In this document: piece after piece, positions 1-5,701 of the stretch
Layout: every line of letters starts with the position of its first letter
Position numbering within the stretch: position 1 is the stretch's first letter
Assembly (NCBI RefSeq): GCF_018917865.1
Contig: NZ_JAHLPM010000017.1
Location: 1-33,895, forward strand
Reading direction: 5' to 3'
From: Tissierella simiarum
Lineage (GTDB): Bacteria > Bacillota > Clostridia > Tissierellales > Tissierellaceae
DNA length: 33,895 nt
The notes under the pieces: model-generated
What the model was told of the DNA's origin: nothing
Seen by the model: the letters and a program-made list of their open reading frames with translations, nothing else
The model's database searches: none
Made by a program: the position numbers and the translations under genes

Positions 1-59
1 GATTTTTAGTTATGGTTGGCTAGACCTAACTTTATTATATCAAAGGAGGTTTTGTTTTT

Positions 60-160
60 TTACTCACCGCTAAAAGCTCTTTAGAACCACCCGCATAGCG
101 GGTGGTATTCATAATACAATTAAAAGGACTAAGTCCTATTCAATACAGGACTCAGTCCTC
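60..160. repeat. Palindrome cluster resembling an IS200/IS605-type element end
   Basis: A 9-bp perfect stem lies at 86-94/98-106 with loop ATA. It is followed by two near-identical 13-nt palindromes of form AGGACTNAGTCCT at 125-137 and 147-159. Dense subterminal hairpins are typical of IS200/IS605 ends, which TnpA recognises as single-stranded structures. No tnpA or tnpB gene is visible here, so this is an inferred solo end. It could equally be a structured RNA or a terminator cluster. Confidence 0.35.
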
Positions 161-182
161 AAAAGTTGGTTAATTAAATTTT

Positions 183-202
183 GTCTAACTTTTTGGGGGC
201 AG
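183..202. repeat. Solo terminal inverted repeat like IS3/IS150-group ends
   Basis: Read on the minus strand this begins CTGCCCCCAAAAAGTTAGAC. The same core (CCCCCAAAA-GTTAGA) forms both arms of the palindrome at 23977-24017. C-rich ends followed by AAAAGTTAGA resemble IS3-family (IS150-group) termini. No transposase lies nearby, so this is probably a remnant end. Confidence 0.35.
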
Positions 203-262
203 TTCATATAAGGCTCTTCTTAATATCAGCTTTCTTCTATTAATTGCTTAAGGTTTTGTACT

Positions 263-502
263 TTAATCAAATTCTCTTTCAATTTCAAGTATTTCTCCTG
301 TATTAGCATCTATTTTTACTTCATACACTCCAGTAGAAGCCCTTATGGTAATTTCATAAACCAATATGCCATGCTCAGTGTCTAGCTCAACTTTTAATAC
401 TTCTCCTGGAACATATCTTAAAGCAATTTGGATAGCTTCTGCACCATTAATTTGATGAATTCTCCAATAATTATCCCATGAATTATAGTAATTATCTACC
501 AT
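263..502 (-). CDS. PepSY-domain protein, 79 aa
   Basis: This short protein is almost entirely one PepSY fold. Its second half matches the usual VYEVKIDANTGEILEIE signature (residues about 59-73), and its first half has the AIQIAL helix and the YEITI strand. PepSY domains occur in protease propeptides and as secreted or cytoplasmic inhibitor-like modules. No signal peptide or membrane segment is present, so a cytoplasmic location is likely. The ATG at 502 follows a GGGAGAG ribosome site. It is isolated at the edge of the prophage wreck, and the stop is followed by no clear terminator. The family call is firm; the partner protease, if any, is unknown. Confidence 0.8.
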   Translation of the reverse strand: MVDNYYNSWDNYWRIHQINGAEAIQIALRYVPGEVLKVELDTEHGILVYEITIRASTGVYEVKIDANTGEILEIEREFD

Positions 503-620
503 TATAAGTCTCTCCCTTCTAACTTTTATATAATTACTATATTCAATTACTTAAAAATTTGTGTTTTATAATAGAAATAAGGTTTGTTCCATAACATAAT
601 TTTAATCGCTATTATTTTAT

Positions 621-830
621 TTACTTTATCTTACCTCTATCTCTTTTATAACTACTATGTCCCATACATTCCTTTATAGAGTCATGAGCGCCAGTTACCA
701 CTATATTTTTATGTCTACGATAAGGACAAGTTATATAGCTGCCTTGTTTTTCATTGTATTTAACTTCACTAGCAGGTAATATAAAGCTGTTTCTACAGAC
801 TTTGCATTTACATGTTATATACTATTTCAC
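621..830 (-). pseudogene. Broken small zinc-finger phage protein
   Basis: One frame stays open for 66 codons ending at 621, with cysteine pairs C-x-C-x-x-C near the start (TCKCKVCRNS), then TCPYRRHKN, and C and H residues near the end. This is the layout of small phage zinc-ribbon proteins. The only plausible start, GTG at 828-830, has a GTGAGG ribosome site but is followed two codons later by an in-frame TAG (822-824). No other start codon exists between that stop and the first cysteine. It therefore looks like a gene killed by one nonsense change. It lies downstream of the DUF1492-like pseudogene in the same orientation, as expected for a phage operon. Confidence 0.5.
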
Positions 831-1055
831 TATCCTCACTCTTTATAAGTTTTATGTAAGCTTTAATTATCATTTATGAGTAAATCTGTTATGATTACTA
901 ATTTGTTATAATAAAAAATTCCACCTAGACAATTATGTGAGATGCTCCTAAACTCTTTTATTAAGTTTACTTTTGCAACACATGATTTTGGTGAAACTTT
1001 CCACACTATCATATTAACAGATTTAAAATGAACATATCGAACATATTTAAAGATT

Positions 1056-1460
1056 TTACAAAAATCTATTATGCATCATCCTTACATTATCTGCTGTATC
1101 ATTCCCTCATATGTACATAGCTACTCCTTCCCAAGTTAATCCATTTATGTATCTTAAGGTTAATATCCGTCTTATTAAACTATCATCTATATTATTCATA
1201 TAATCATTTATCTCTTCAACTAAATCAATTAATTCTTCTACTCTTCTGTTTAACTTTCTCTGTAGCCTTTCTATTTTATCATTATGGCTTTTATAGTCTA
1301 TTCCTCTTATTTTTATGCTATGCTCCACATAAGGAAAATAAGGACTAGATCCTTTTACAGTATCAGTTGTCATAGTAAAATCAATATCTCCTATTTATTT
1401 TTTTAATATTTCTATCTCACTTTTTAGGTACCTTAATTGTGATAATTACTTTTTATTCAT
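1056..1460 (-). pseudogene. DUF1492 / ArpU-RinA-like phage late-gene regulator, three in-frame stops
   Basis: Read from ATG 1460 (ribosome site GGAGGG) in a single frame, the sequence spells the whole family: MNKK-stop-LSQLRYLKSEIEILKK-stop, then the typical VKGSSPYFPYVEHSIKI segment, a long amphipathic helix, and a sigma-4-like DNA-binding end (RILTLRYINGLTWE). After a third stop it continues in frame as GNDTADNVRMMHNRFL. The stops are TAA at 1446-1448, TAA at 1395-1397 and TGA at 1107-1109, and no indel is needed. Proteins of this kind activate late transcription in Gram-positive phages. The intact 88-codon piece from 1373 has lost both the N-terminal coiled region and the end of its helix-turn-helix, so it is unlikely to work. 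Confidence 0.75.
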
Positions 1461-1475
1461 CTTCCTATCCCTCCT

Positions 1476-1513
1476 CAAAAAAACAACCCGAGGGTCTAAT
1501 CTCCTTGGGCTTC
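1476..1513 (-). terminator. Intrinsic terminator at the end of the Com-like gene
   Basis: On the minus strand, GCCCAAGG pairs with CCTCGGGT (one mismatch) across the stop codon. A run of seven T follows at plus positions 1477-1483. Confidence 0.5.
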
Positions 1514-1630
1514 TTGAGCCTCTACTGTATTAAATTTATTTATCTTCTTACACCTAGGGCATTTTATTTCTGCTATTCCTTCTATTTCTCCTAATTTCTT
1601 TCCACAATATTTACATTTGATTTCTTCCAA
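1496..1630 (-). CDS. Com-like zinc-ribbon protein, 44 aa (TTG start)
   Basis: This small gene has a GGGAGG ribosome site five bases before a TTG start at 1630. The product begins MEEIKCKYCGKKL and has two CxxC knuckles, C6/C9 and C25/C28, separated by a glutamate/isoleucine-rich segment. That is the pattern of the Mu-like Com family, which in phage Mu is a zinc-binding activator of mom translation. Clostridial prophages often carry such a gene. The reading frame is intact, unlike the neighbouring phage genes, and it ends at a terminator. The target RNA or gene is not identifiable here; no mom-like methylation gene is in the window. Confidence 0.7.
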   Translation of the reverse strand: MEEIKCKYCGKKLGEIEGIAEIKCPRCKKINKFNTVEAQEAQGD

Positions 1631-1697
1631 AGTTGCCTCCCTTGATTTCAATTCCTGTATATATCAAACATCCGTATTTTCTTAGTTCCGACATGAA

Positions 1698-1733
1698 AAT
1701 ACCGTAAGATTCATCTCTGAATAATACGGTATT
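1698..1733. repeat. Imperfect hairpin at the downstream edge of the hydrolase cassette
   Basis: AATACCGTA pairs with TACGGTATT and ATTCA with TGAAT, separated by a 2x2 internal bulge and a TCTC loop. The right arm, CTGAATAATACGGTATT (1717-1733), recurs exactly, inverted, at 2686-2702 on the other side of the hydrolase gene. It may act as a weak terminator for that gene, but the T-run is poor. Confidence 0.6.
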
Positions 1734-1789
1734 AAAATAAATTATTGATTTCTAATATTTTTATTATCAAATTCTATCTTGTAAAAACT

Positions 1790-2602
1790 TTATCTCTCAA
1801 TAAAATTCATCAATTCTTTATTAAATTTATCTCGCTGGTCATAGAATGATCCGTGACCGCTATATTGAAATGGTATAAGCTTCGAATTTTTAATGCCTTG
1901 GTTTTGTATTTCACCTAGTTGGAATGGAACAACTTTGTCATGAATGCCATGAATAATTAATGTTGGGACATTTATTGTTCCTAAGTCATGAAATAGTTCT
2001 TCACGTAGCCAAGTATTTGCTATGGCAGCAGTTGCCCATCCTGCTGCCTGTAAGCCCAATTGTAAGAACCATTGGGAAAATGGTTCAGTTATATGCTGAA
2101 AGAAAAATATATCACCAAAATCGTTTAGCATTTTAGGGCGGTCAGTATATGTTCCCTCAATAATTCTGATCACAGTTTCCTTCTCTAAGCCATAAGGAAA
2201 GTTAGGAAGTTTGATAAGACTAGGAGCTGCTGCGGCGAAAAGAGCAAGTTTAGATACCCCATATCCATTATGCCTAGACATATATCTGATAGCAATTGCC
2301 CCACCTGTTGAATGACCTGCCAGTATAAAATCTTGTAATTTAAGTGTTTCAACTACACATCTAACATCGTCAGCTAATCGATTGTAGTCGTATCCTCTCC
2401 ACGGCTTATCTGATTTACCAAATCCTCTTTGATCTATCCCAATACATCTGTATCCATTTTTAGGCAGTTCATTAAACTGATATTCAAATAATTTATGGCT
2501 TCCAGGCCAACCATGTAAAAACACAATTGTCTTATAACCTTCTGGATTAAGATCCTCCACATAAATTTTTATGTTTTGCTCTACACTAACATAGTATCCC
2601 AT
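1790..2602 (-). CDS. Alpha/beta hydrolase, non-haem haloperoxidase/esterase type, 270 aa
   Basis: This is an intact single-domain alpha/beta hydrolase. Counting from the TTG one codon upstream, it has the oxyanion motif HGWPG (31-35), the nucleophile elbow GHSTGG with Ser99, acid Asp223 in HDKVVP, and catalytic His251 in SGHGSF. A helical lid (residues 130-205) contains FFFQHITEPF. The length is normal for the haloperoxidase/esterase group; the substrate cannot be read from the sequence. ATG 2602 is preferred because GGAGGTG lies five bases before it; TTG 2605 would be too close. The gene looks visibly richer in G+C than its neighbours and is the only intact metabolic gene inside the dead prophage. 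It sits between inverted 17-bp repeats, which suggests acquisition as a unit. Confidence 0.88.
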   Translation of the reverse strand: MGYYVSVEQNIKIYVEDLNPEGYKTIVFLHGWPGSHKLFEYQFNELPKNGYRCIGIDQRGFGKSDKPWRGYDYNRLADDVRCVVETLKLQDFILAGHSTGGAIAIRYMSRHNGYGVSKLALFAAAAPSLIKLPNFPYGLEKETVIRIIEGTYTDRPKMLNDFGDIFFFQHITEPFSQWFLQLGLQAAGWATAAIANTWLREELFHDLGTINVPTLIIHGIHDKVVPFQLGEIQNQGIKNSKLIPFQYSGHGSFYDQRDKFNKELMNFIER

Positions 2603-2685
2603 CAAAACACCTCCTATAGTTAAATGGCTATATTGACATGCTATTCACTTAAATGATAGTTTATGAATGATTGAGTTAAATTTTC

Positions 2686-2702
2686 AATACCGTATTATTC
2701 AG
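2686..2702. repeat. 17-bp inverted repeat flanking the hydrolase gene
   Basis: AATACCGTATTATTCAG is the exact reverse complement of 1717-1733. The match stops sharply at both edges. Together they bracket about 1 kb holding only the hydrolase gene. Confidence 0.7.
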
Positions 2703-2726
2703 TTTTCAAAAAACATTATTTATATT

Positions 2727-2759
2727 TTAAATATCATGTTTACATCTCGTTATCGTCAT
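2727..2759 (-). pseudogene. Decapitated start of a phage gene at the cassette edge
   Basis: A strong GGAGG site is followed by ATG at 2759 and only ten codons (MTITRCKHDI) before a stop, about 25 bases from the inverted repeat. It looks like the first codons of a gene whose remainder was lost or displaced when the hydrolase segment arrived. Confidence 0.35.
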
Positions 2760-2768
2760 ATTTGCCTC

Positions 2769-2912
2769 CTATGCTACTATCTCATACAACTTCTTTCTAA
2801 CCTGCTTAGGTATTCTTTCTTCAACTCTAGAAATACACCTATCTTCAAAGGTTACTTTATTATGCAATTCTAGTACTTTATTTTTATATATTAGCTTTAT
2901 GCTCTTCTTCAT
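2769..2912 (-). CDS. Small basic phage-type protein, 47 aa
   Basis: ATG 2912 opens 47 codons beginning MKKSIKLIYKNKV and ending in a basic helix (RVEERIPKQVRKKLYEIVA). The protein is rich in Lys, Arg and Glu and has no cysteine clusters or membrane segment. An AGGA lies about ten bases upstream. It overlaps the end of an upstream 25-codon frame and is followed at once by the GGAGG of the next broken gene, a spacing typical of packed phage operons. I do not recognise the family. Coding status rests on the packed arrangement and plausible helix composition only. Confidence 0.45.
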   Translation of the reverse strand: MKKSIKLIYKNKVLELHNKVTFEDRCISRVEERIPKQVRKKLYEIVA

Positions 2913-2961
2913 TCAACAAACGTCCTATACGTCTTAAACAAAACTCCAACATCTTGTCCAA
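2884..2961 (-). CDS. Very short ORF, 25 aa, TTG start
   Basis: TTG 2961 follows a good GGAGGG site and encodes MDKMLEFCLRRIGRLLNEEE plus a few residues. It overlaps the start of the 47-codon ORF in another frame, so translational coupling is possible. Alternatively the two were one gene, split by a frameshift. Function is unknown. Confidence 0.28.
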   Translation of the reverse strand: MDKMLEFCLRRIGRLLNEEEHKANI

Positions 2962-2985
2962 CTTTATCCCTCCGCTAAATAATTT

Positions 2986-3013
2986 ACATATCTTTATTTT
3001 ATTACATAGAACC
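2986..3013 (+). promoter_or_regulatory. Possible sigma-K-type promoter upstream of ymaF
   Basis: ACA at 2986-2988 is followed by exactly 16 bases and then CATA at 3005-3008, the same spacing as the elements at 3829 and 3931. Bacillus sigma-K promoters have AC at -35 and CATAnnnTA at -10; the second half of the -10 box is imperfect here. Confidence 0.35.
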
Positions 3014-3118
3014 TACTAGACATCCCTTAATATAATGTAGTGTAAATTGCATGAAGAACTAATAGGCATCACTTCTATTCATGCAAATTTACAAATTATA
3101 AATAAGGATGTGGTCTTA

Positions 3119-3508
3119 ATGGATAATATAGACGTGAATTCCTCTAGGTATCTTGATCCTGAGCATTTTGATCGTTGCCCTCCTAAAGAAGAAGATGGTC
3201 AAACTCACGTTCATGAATTTTTAGGTAGTACTAGATTAGCCGAGCAAGGTGAAGATCGTCATAATCACCGATTTGCAGGGGTTACAAGTGAAGCTATTCC
3301 AATACAAGGAGGAGGTCACAAGCATGGGCTATTTACAAACACCGATTTCTTTATAGATCATCTCCATGAACTTGCAACTGAAACTGGTCCTGCTATTCCT
3401 GTAGGAGGCGGAAAACATGTTCACTTTGTTACAGCTAGAACCACAATAGACGATGGTCATTTCCATGAAGTTGTCTTTGCTACCTTAATTGAAAATCCTA
3501 TAGGCTAG
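3119..3508 (+). CDS. ymaF: YmaF-family histidine-rich protein, 129 aa
   Basis: The protein carries repeated paired histidines typical of YmaF: HVHEF, DRHNHRF, GHKHGLF, HLHE, KHVHF, GHFHEV. The sequence FLGSTRLAEQGEDRHNHRFA is the family core. Such regularly spaced His pairs suggest metal binding; no enzymatic function is known. ATG 3119 (MDNIDVNSS) is preferred because relatives start close to the DRCPPKEEDG segment and AAGGA lies ten bases upstream. A TTG at 3047 would add 24 residues unlike the family. It ends at its own terminator and precedes three likely spore microprotein genes, and a CATA-type promoter lies upstream. A spore-associated role is therefore inferred, not shown. Confidence 0.85.
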   Translation: MDNIDVNSSRYLDPEHFDRCPPKEEDGQTHVHEFLGSTRLAEQGEDRHNHRFAGVTSEAIPIQGGGHKHGLFTNTDFFIDHLHELATETGPAIPVGGGKHVHFVTARTTIDDGHFHEVVFATLIENPIG

Positions 3509-3519
3509 AGAGTTACACT

Positions 3520-3565
3520 GGCAATTTGTCTTATATGTGATATATAAGGCAGATTGCCTTTTACT
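3520..3565 (+). terminator. Terminator after ymaF
   Basis: GGCAAT pairs with ATTGCC (3520-3525/3553-3558), and an inner CTTATAT/ATATAAG stem follows. A short T run comes after the stem. The T-run overlaps the end of the opposing pseudogene. Confidence 0.65.
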
Positions 3566-3798
3566 TAGCTAATCTTAAACTAAACATATCTAACTGTTTG
3601 GCTGCTGGCTCTAATTCTCTGTAACACTTAGCTGCATCAAATTCTTTTTTAGCTTGTCTTATTTTGTTAAAAGCTTCATGATTCTTTACCTCCTTTACTT
3701 TCTCAATTGCATCTTTAGCGCTTATATTTTCACTAAAATATATTCTTTCAGCTTCTTTAGCTATAGCTGCTATTTCTTTATTATTTATTGTTTATCAC
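3561..3798 (-). pseudogene. Helical phage-type small protein, frameshifted near its start
   Basis: A frame of about 75 codons ends at 3561 and encodes a charged all-helical product (NKEIAAIAKEAERIYFSEN, later RQAKKEFDAAKCYRELEPAA, ending FSLRLAK). It has no ATG, GTG or TTG start. The only candidate, GTG 3798, is in another frame, and the switch falls in a low-complexity AATAAATAATAAAG stretch, so a one-base indel is likely. Family not recognised. Orientation matches the other prophage remnants. Confidence 0.5.
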
Positions 3799-3828
3799 TT
3801 CTTTTAAAAATAATTAATCTTAAACATT

Positions 3829-3857
3829 AACACTTTTTCTTCAATCTGCATAAACTG
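3829..3857 (+). promoter_or_regulatory. Sigma-K-like element without an intact gene
   Basis: TTAAACATTAACA, then 16 bases, then CATAAACTG. The first 13 bases are identical to the copy at 3922-3934. An AGGAGAG follows but no start codon, so this may be the promoter of a lost fourth microprotein gene. Confidence 0.35.
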
Positions 3858-3930
3858 TTAAGGAGAGTTTAAATAAAAAATATTTATCTCAAATCCCTTG
3901 TTTTCCACATTATTTTTATACTTAAACATT

Positions 3931-3959
3931 AACAATTTATTAACAGTACTCATATGTTA
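3931..3959 (+). promoter_or_regulatory. Sigma-K-like promoter for microprotein 1
   Basis: AACA (3931-3934), then 16 bases, then CATATGTTA (3951-3959), which fits the Bacillus sigma-K -10 consensus CATAnnnTA with AC at -35. The -10 box lies inside a 7-bp palindrome, CTCATAT/ATATGAG (3949-3966). Confidence 0.5.
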
Positions 3960-4004
3960 ATATGAGAGTTCTCGTTCACAATTTTTTATTAGGAGGTATT
4001 GGTT

Positions 4005-4127
4005 ATGACGGATGGTCAAGGTCGTGGATTTTTCGGTGATGGATTTTGTATGGATGATTCATTACTATTCTTCTTCTTGCTACTAGTAATTTTATTCTGT
4101 AGCTGTGGTGGATTTGGTAGATGCTAA
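4005..4127 (+). CDS. Hydrophobic CxC microprotein 1, 40 aa, probable spore protein
   Basis: AGGAGGT lies ten bases before ATG 4005. The product starts MTDGQGRGFFGDGF, then MDDSLLFFFLLLVILFCSC, and ends GGFGRC. The layout is a glycine/phenylalanine-rich head, an acidic DDS cap, one 14-residue hydrophobic helix and a cysteine-rich end. It is one of three tandem paralogues sharing D-(D/E)-S-hydrophobic-F-C-x-C. Tiny Gly/Phe membrane-spanning proteins of this design (for example the YjcZ type) are made during sporulation in Firmicutes. This copy has its own sigma-K-like promoter and a strong terminator. Spore location is inferred. Confidence 0.8.
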   Translation: MTDGQGRGFFGDGFCMDDSLLFFFLLLVILFCSCGGFGRC

Positions 4128-4139
4128 ATTGCCACATAG

Positions 4140-4170
4140 ATCGGGGTTCGTCCCCGATTTTTTCTTTTTT
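4140..4170 (+). terminator. Strong terminator after microprotein 1
   Basis: ATCGGGG/CCCCGAT stem (4140-4146/4152-4158), loop TTCGT, then TTTTTTC and more T. Its arms resemble the terminator after microprotein 3, as expected if the unit was duplicated. Confidence 0.9.
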
Positions 4171-4214
4171 GATTATTTTCCATTTCCTTTTTAGAGAAAC
4201 TTACTTTAAATATT

Positions 4215-4242
4215 AGCAATTCATTAATAATTTCATACTATA
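4215..4242 (+). promoter_or_regulatory. Sigma-K-like promoter for microprotein 2
   Basis: AGCA, then 15 bases, then CATACTATA (4234-4242). The upstream ATTAGCAATTCATTAATA aligns with ATTAACAATTTATTAACA at 3928-3945, so this is probably a duplicated promoter. The gene starts about 80 bases later. Confidence 0.4.
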
Positions 4243-4320
4243 TATTAGGAGTTAGGTATTCCCTCCAATAACTCTTTATTTTTTACTCCTCATTTATTAA
4301 TATGTTAAGGAGGTATCGTC

Positions 4321-4425
4321 ATGGTTGATAAACAAGGTCGTGGTGGATTCTTTGGTGGATGTTTTGATGAATCAATAATATTCATATTTTTAATATTGAT
4401 AATTTTGTTCTGCTTCTGTTTCTAA
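4321..4425 (+). CDS. Hydrophobic CxC microprotein 2, 34 aa
   Basis: AAGGAGGT precedes ATG 4321. The product starts MVDKQGRGGFFGGCFDES, continues with a hydrophobic IIFIFLILIILF segment, and ends CFCF. Head, acidic cap, helix and C-x-C end match microprotein 1, with a shorter tail. It lies between the first and third copies. No terminator separates it from the third, so the two may share a transcript. Confidence 0.75.
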   Translation: MVDKQGRGGFFGGCFDESIIFIFLILIILFCFCF

Positions 4426-4506
4426 TGTTACAACCTTTTTATAAAAATCTATTTATATATCACACACTAAAAACCATCTTTTATTACTTTGTAGGAGGTG
4501 TTTATT

Positions 4507-4590
4507 ATGACTGACAGAAGATTTGATGATTCTCTATTATTCTTCTTTTTGATATTGGTGATTATATTCTGTAACTGTGATTTCTTCTAA
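4507..4590 (+). CDS. Hydrophobic CxC microprotein 3, 27 aa
   Basis: TAGGAGGTG precedes ATG 4507. The product is MTDRRFDDSLLFFFLILV followed by IIFCNCDFF. It has lost the Gly/Phe head but keeps the DDSLLFFF cap and the C-x-C end. It is the smallest of the three paralogues and is followed by a terminator like that of copy 1. The three show progressive shortening of both tails around an invariant helix, which supports a real conserved family over chance ORFs. Confidence 0.72.
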   Translation: MTDRRFDDSLLFFFLILVIIFCNCDFF

Positions 4591-4603
4591 TCCATTATGA
4601 TTG

Positions 4604-4631
4604 AGTCGGGGCTTGACCCCCCGATTCTTTT
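4604..4631 (+). terminator. Terminator after microprotein 3
   Basis: GTCGGGG pairs with CCCCGAT around a CTTGACC loop, followed by TCTTTT. Confidence 0.75.
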
Positions 4632-4803
4632 ATGCCCATCTACTTTTTCCTTTCATCCTTGATATTGCTCCATTCACATATCCTATATATTCCTGTTCTT
4701 CAGTATCTTTTGATTTAAAGCAACTTTTATATTTAACATACTTCTTGCATTTACTATGACAGTTGAAATGCCTATTTTCGCAGTACAAACATGGTGAATT
4801 CAT
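4630..4803 (-). CDS. Cys/His-rich phage protein, 57 aa
   Basis: GGAGG lies six bases before ATG 4803. The product starts MNSPCLYCENRHFNCHSKC, a tight C5-x2-C8-x6-C15-x-H-x2-C19 zinc-binding cluster, followed by a basic helix and YIGYVNGAISRMKGK. Proteins opening with CPxCxxRxxxCHxxC are common small genes in the replication region of Firmicute phages; their role is unknown. The frame is intact. It sits immediately downstream of the DnaD-like remnant in the same orientation, which supports phage origin. Confidence 0.7.
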   Translation of the reverse strand: MNSPCLYCENRHFNCHSKCKKYVKYKSCFKSKDTEEQEYIGYVNGAISRMKGKSRWA

Positions 4804-4812
4804 AGTATCCTC

Positions 4813-4995
4813 CTATGCTTCTTCTTTTTCTTTTTGCTCCTTTACCTTCTTATAATATTCTTCCCTCTTCCTTCTAGCTATATTCTCCAACTGTTCAGCA
4901 GTATATTTTTCAGTTCTCCCTTCAAAGTTATGAAATTTAGTTTTTCTAGTCTGAACTTTATTTCCGCTATAGTACTATATATGATAAACAAACAT
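4813..4995 (-). pseudogene. C-terminal remnant of a phage replication (DnaD-like) protein
   Basis: After an in-frame TAG at 4975-4977 the frame runs YYSGNKVQTRKTKFHNFEGR, then a charged helix (EKYTAEQLENIARRKREEYY) and a Lys/Glu tail to the stop at 4813. The motif TKFHNFE-R-(x)-Y followed by a charged helix is the usual end of phage DnaD-domain replication initiators. The catalytic and DNA-binding parts are missing; the sequence upstream belongs to the integrase remnant. Assignment is from the tail motif only. Confidence 0.45.
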
Positions 4996-5020
4996 ATACT
5001 CATCTATTTTCCATTTAATT

Positions 5021-5565
5021 GAGACAGTGAAAGAGCTTCAAGTAATAAATTTACTTGCCCTTAAGTGAAATGACATAGATTTCATAAATAAGAGTTTGAC
5101 TGTTGATGAATCTTTGGTGGTAAATGAAAATAAAAATGAGTTGATATTTAAAGAACCTAAAAGCGAAAGTAAAAATAGGATTATTTCTTTATCTGATTAA
5201 CCTATAGCTATATTGAAAAAACACGAAACTCAACAAAATGAGCAGAAACTAAAATTAGGGAAAATTTACACTGATAATGACTTAGCTTTTGTAGCTGATA
5301 ACAGACAACCTATCAACCCTTCAACTTTTTCCAAGATGTTTGGAAATATGATAAGAGAAAGTGAATTGCCCCATATAATGCTCATGATCTAAGGCATACT
5401 AATGCCCCAAGGCTCATGAGCATTGGGATATCTGCTAAAGTGGTTTCTGAAAGATTAGACCATTCTAATATATCGATTACATTAGATACTTATTTTCATG
5501 TATTACAAGATGCACAGAAAGAAGCAGCTGAAAAAATAGACAATTTCTTTAGTTCTACTAAGTAA
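5021..5565 (+). pseudogene. Tyrosine recombinase (phage integrase), C-terminal half, broken
   Basis: The catalytic half of a phage integrase is recognisable. It has LALK-stop-NDIDFINKSLTVDES, where the stop replaces the usual Trp, then a Lys strand KEPKSESKNRIISLSD followed by a second stop. Next comes INPSTFSKMFGN, and after a frameshift near 5370-5390 HDLRHTNA, GISAKVVSERLDHSNI and TYFHVL with the active tyrosine. Stops are TGA 5066-5068 and TAA 5198-5200. The N-terminal DNA-binding domain is absent. It lies about 135 bases upstream of tRNA-Pro, the likely attachment locus, and points toward it. Confidence 0.9.
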
Positions 5566-5601
5566 AAAATACCTACTAAAATAGTCGGGTTTGCAAAATG
5601 T

Positions 5602-5630
5602 TTGCATTTTAAAGTTTTTTAGTGTATAAT
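5602..5630 (+). promoter_or_regulatory. Sigma-A promoter for tRNA-Pro
   Basis: TTGCAT (5602-5607), a 17-base spacer, then TATAAT (5625-5630). The tRNA begins about 70 bases downstream. Confidence 0.7.
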
Positions 5631-5701
5631 AAGAATTGTTAAAAACAATAAAATTACTATATTTTTGTCCTAACCAGGGGTATAGTGGTCGGAGAATATA
5701 A

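Noticed and set aside
60..160. CRISPR-like repetition of AGGACTNAGTCCT
   Set aside because: Only two copies with a nine-base gap; no regular spacers or cas genes.
863..1012. A 49-codon minus-strand frame beginning MIVWKVSPKSCVAK after the DUF1492-like pseudogene
   Set aside because: No ribosome site and no recognisable family. The upstream codons in this frame may be a frameshifted tail of the preceding gene. Left unannotated.
2667..2873. 68-codon plus-strand ORF rich in Tyr, Ile and Leu
   Set aside because: It lies opposite the small phage ORFs, has no ribosome site and low-complexity composition; a shadow frame.
4834..5022. 62-codon plus-strand hydrophobic ORF
   Set aside because: Antisense to the DnaD-like remnant; its Phe/Ser-rich composition is the complement of Lys/Glu codons.
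5640..5700. Possible second, degenerate tRNA upstream of tRNA-Pro (AACCAGGGGTATAGTGG)
   Set aside because: No cloverleaf can be drawn; acceptor and T-arm partners are missing.
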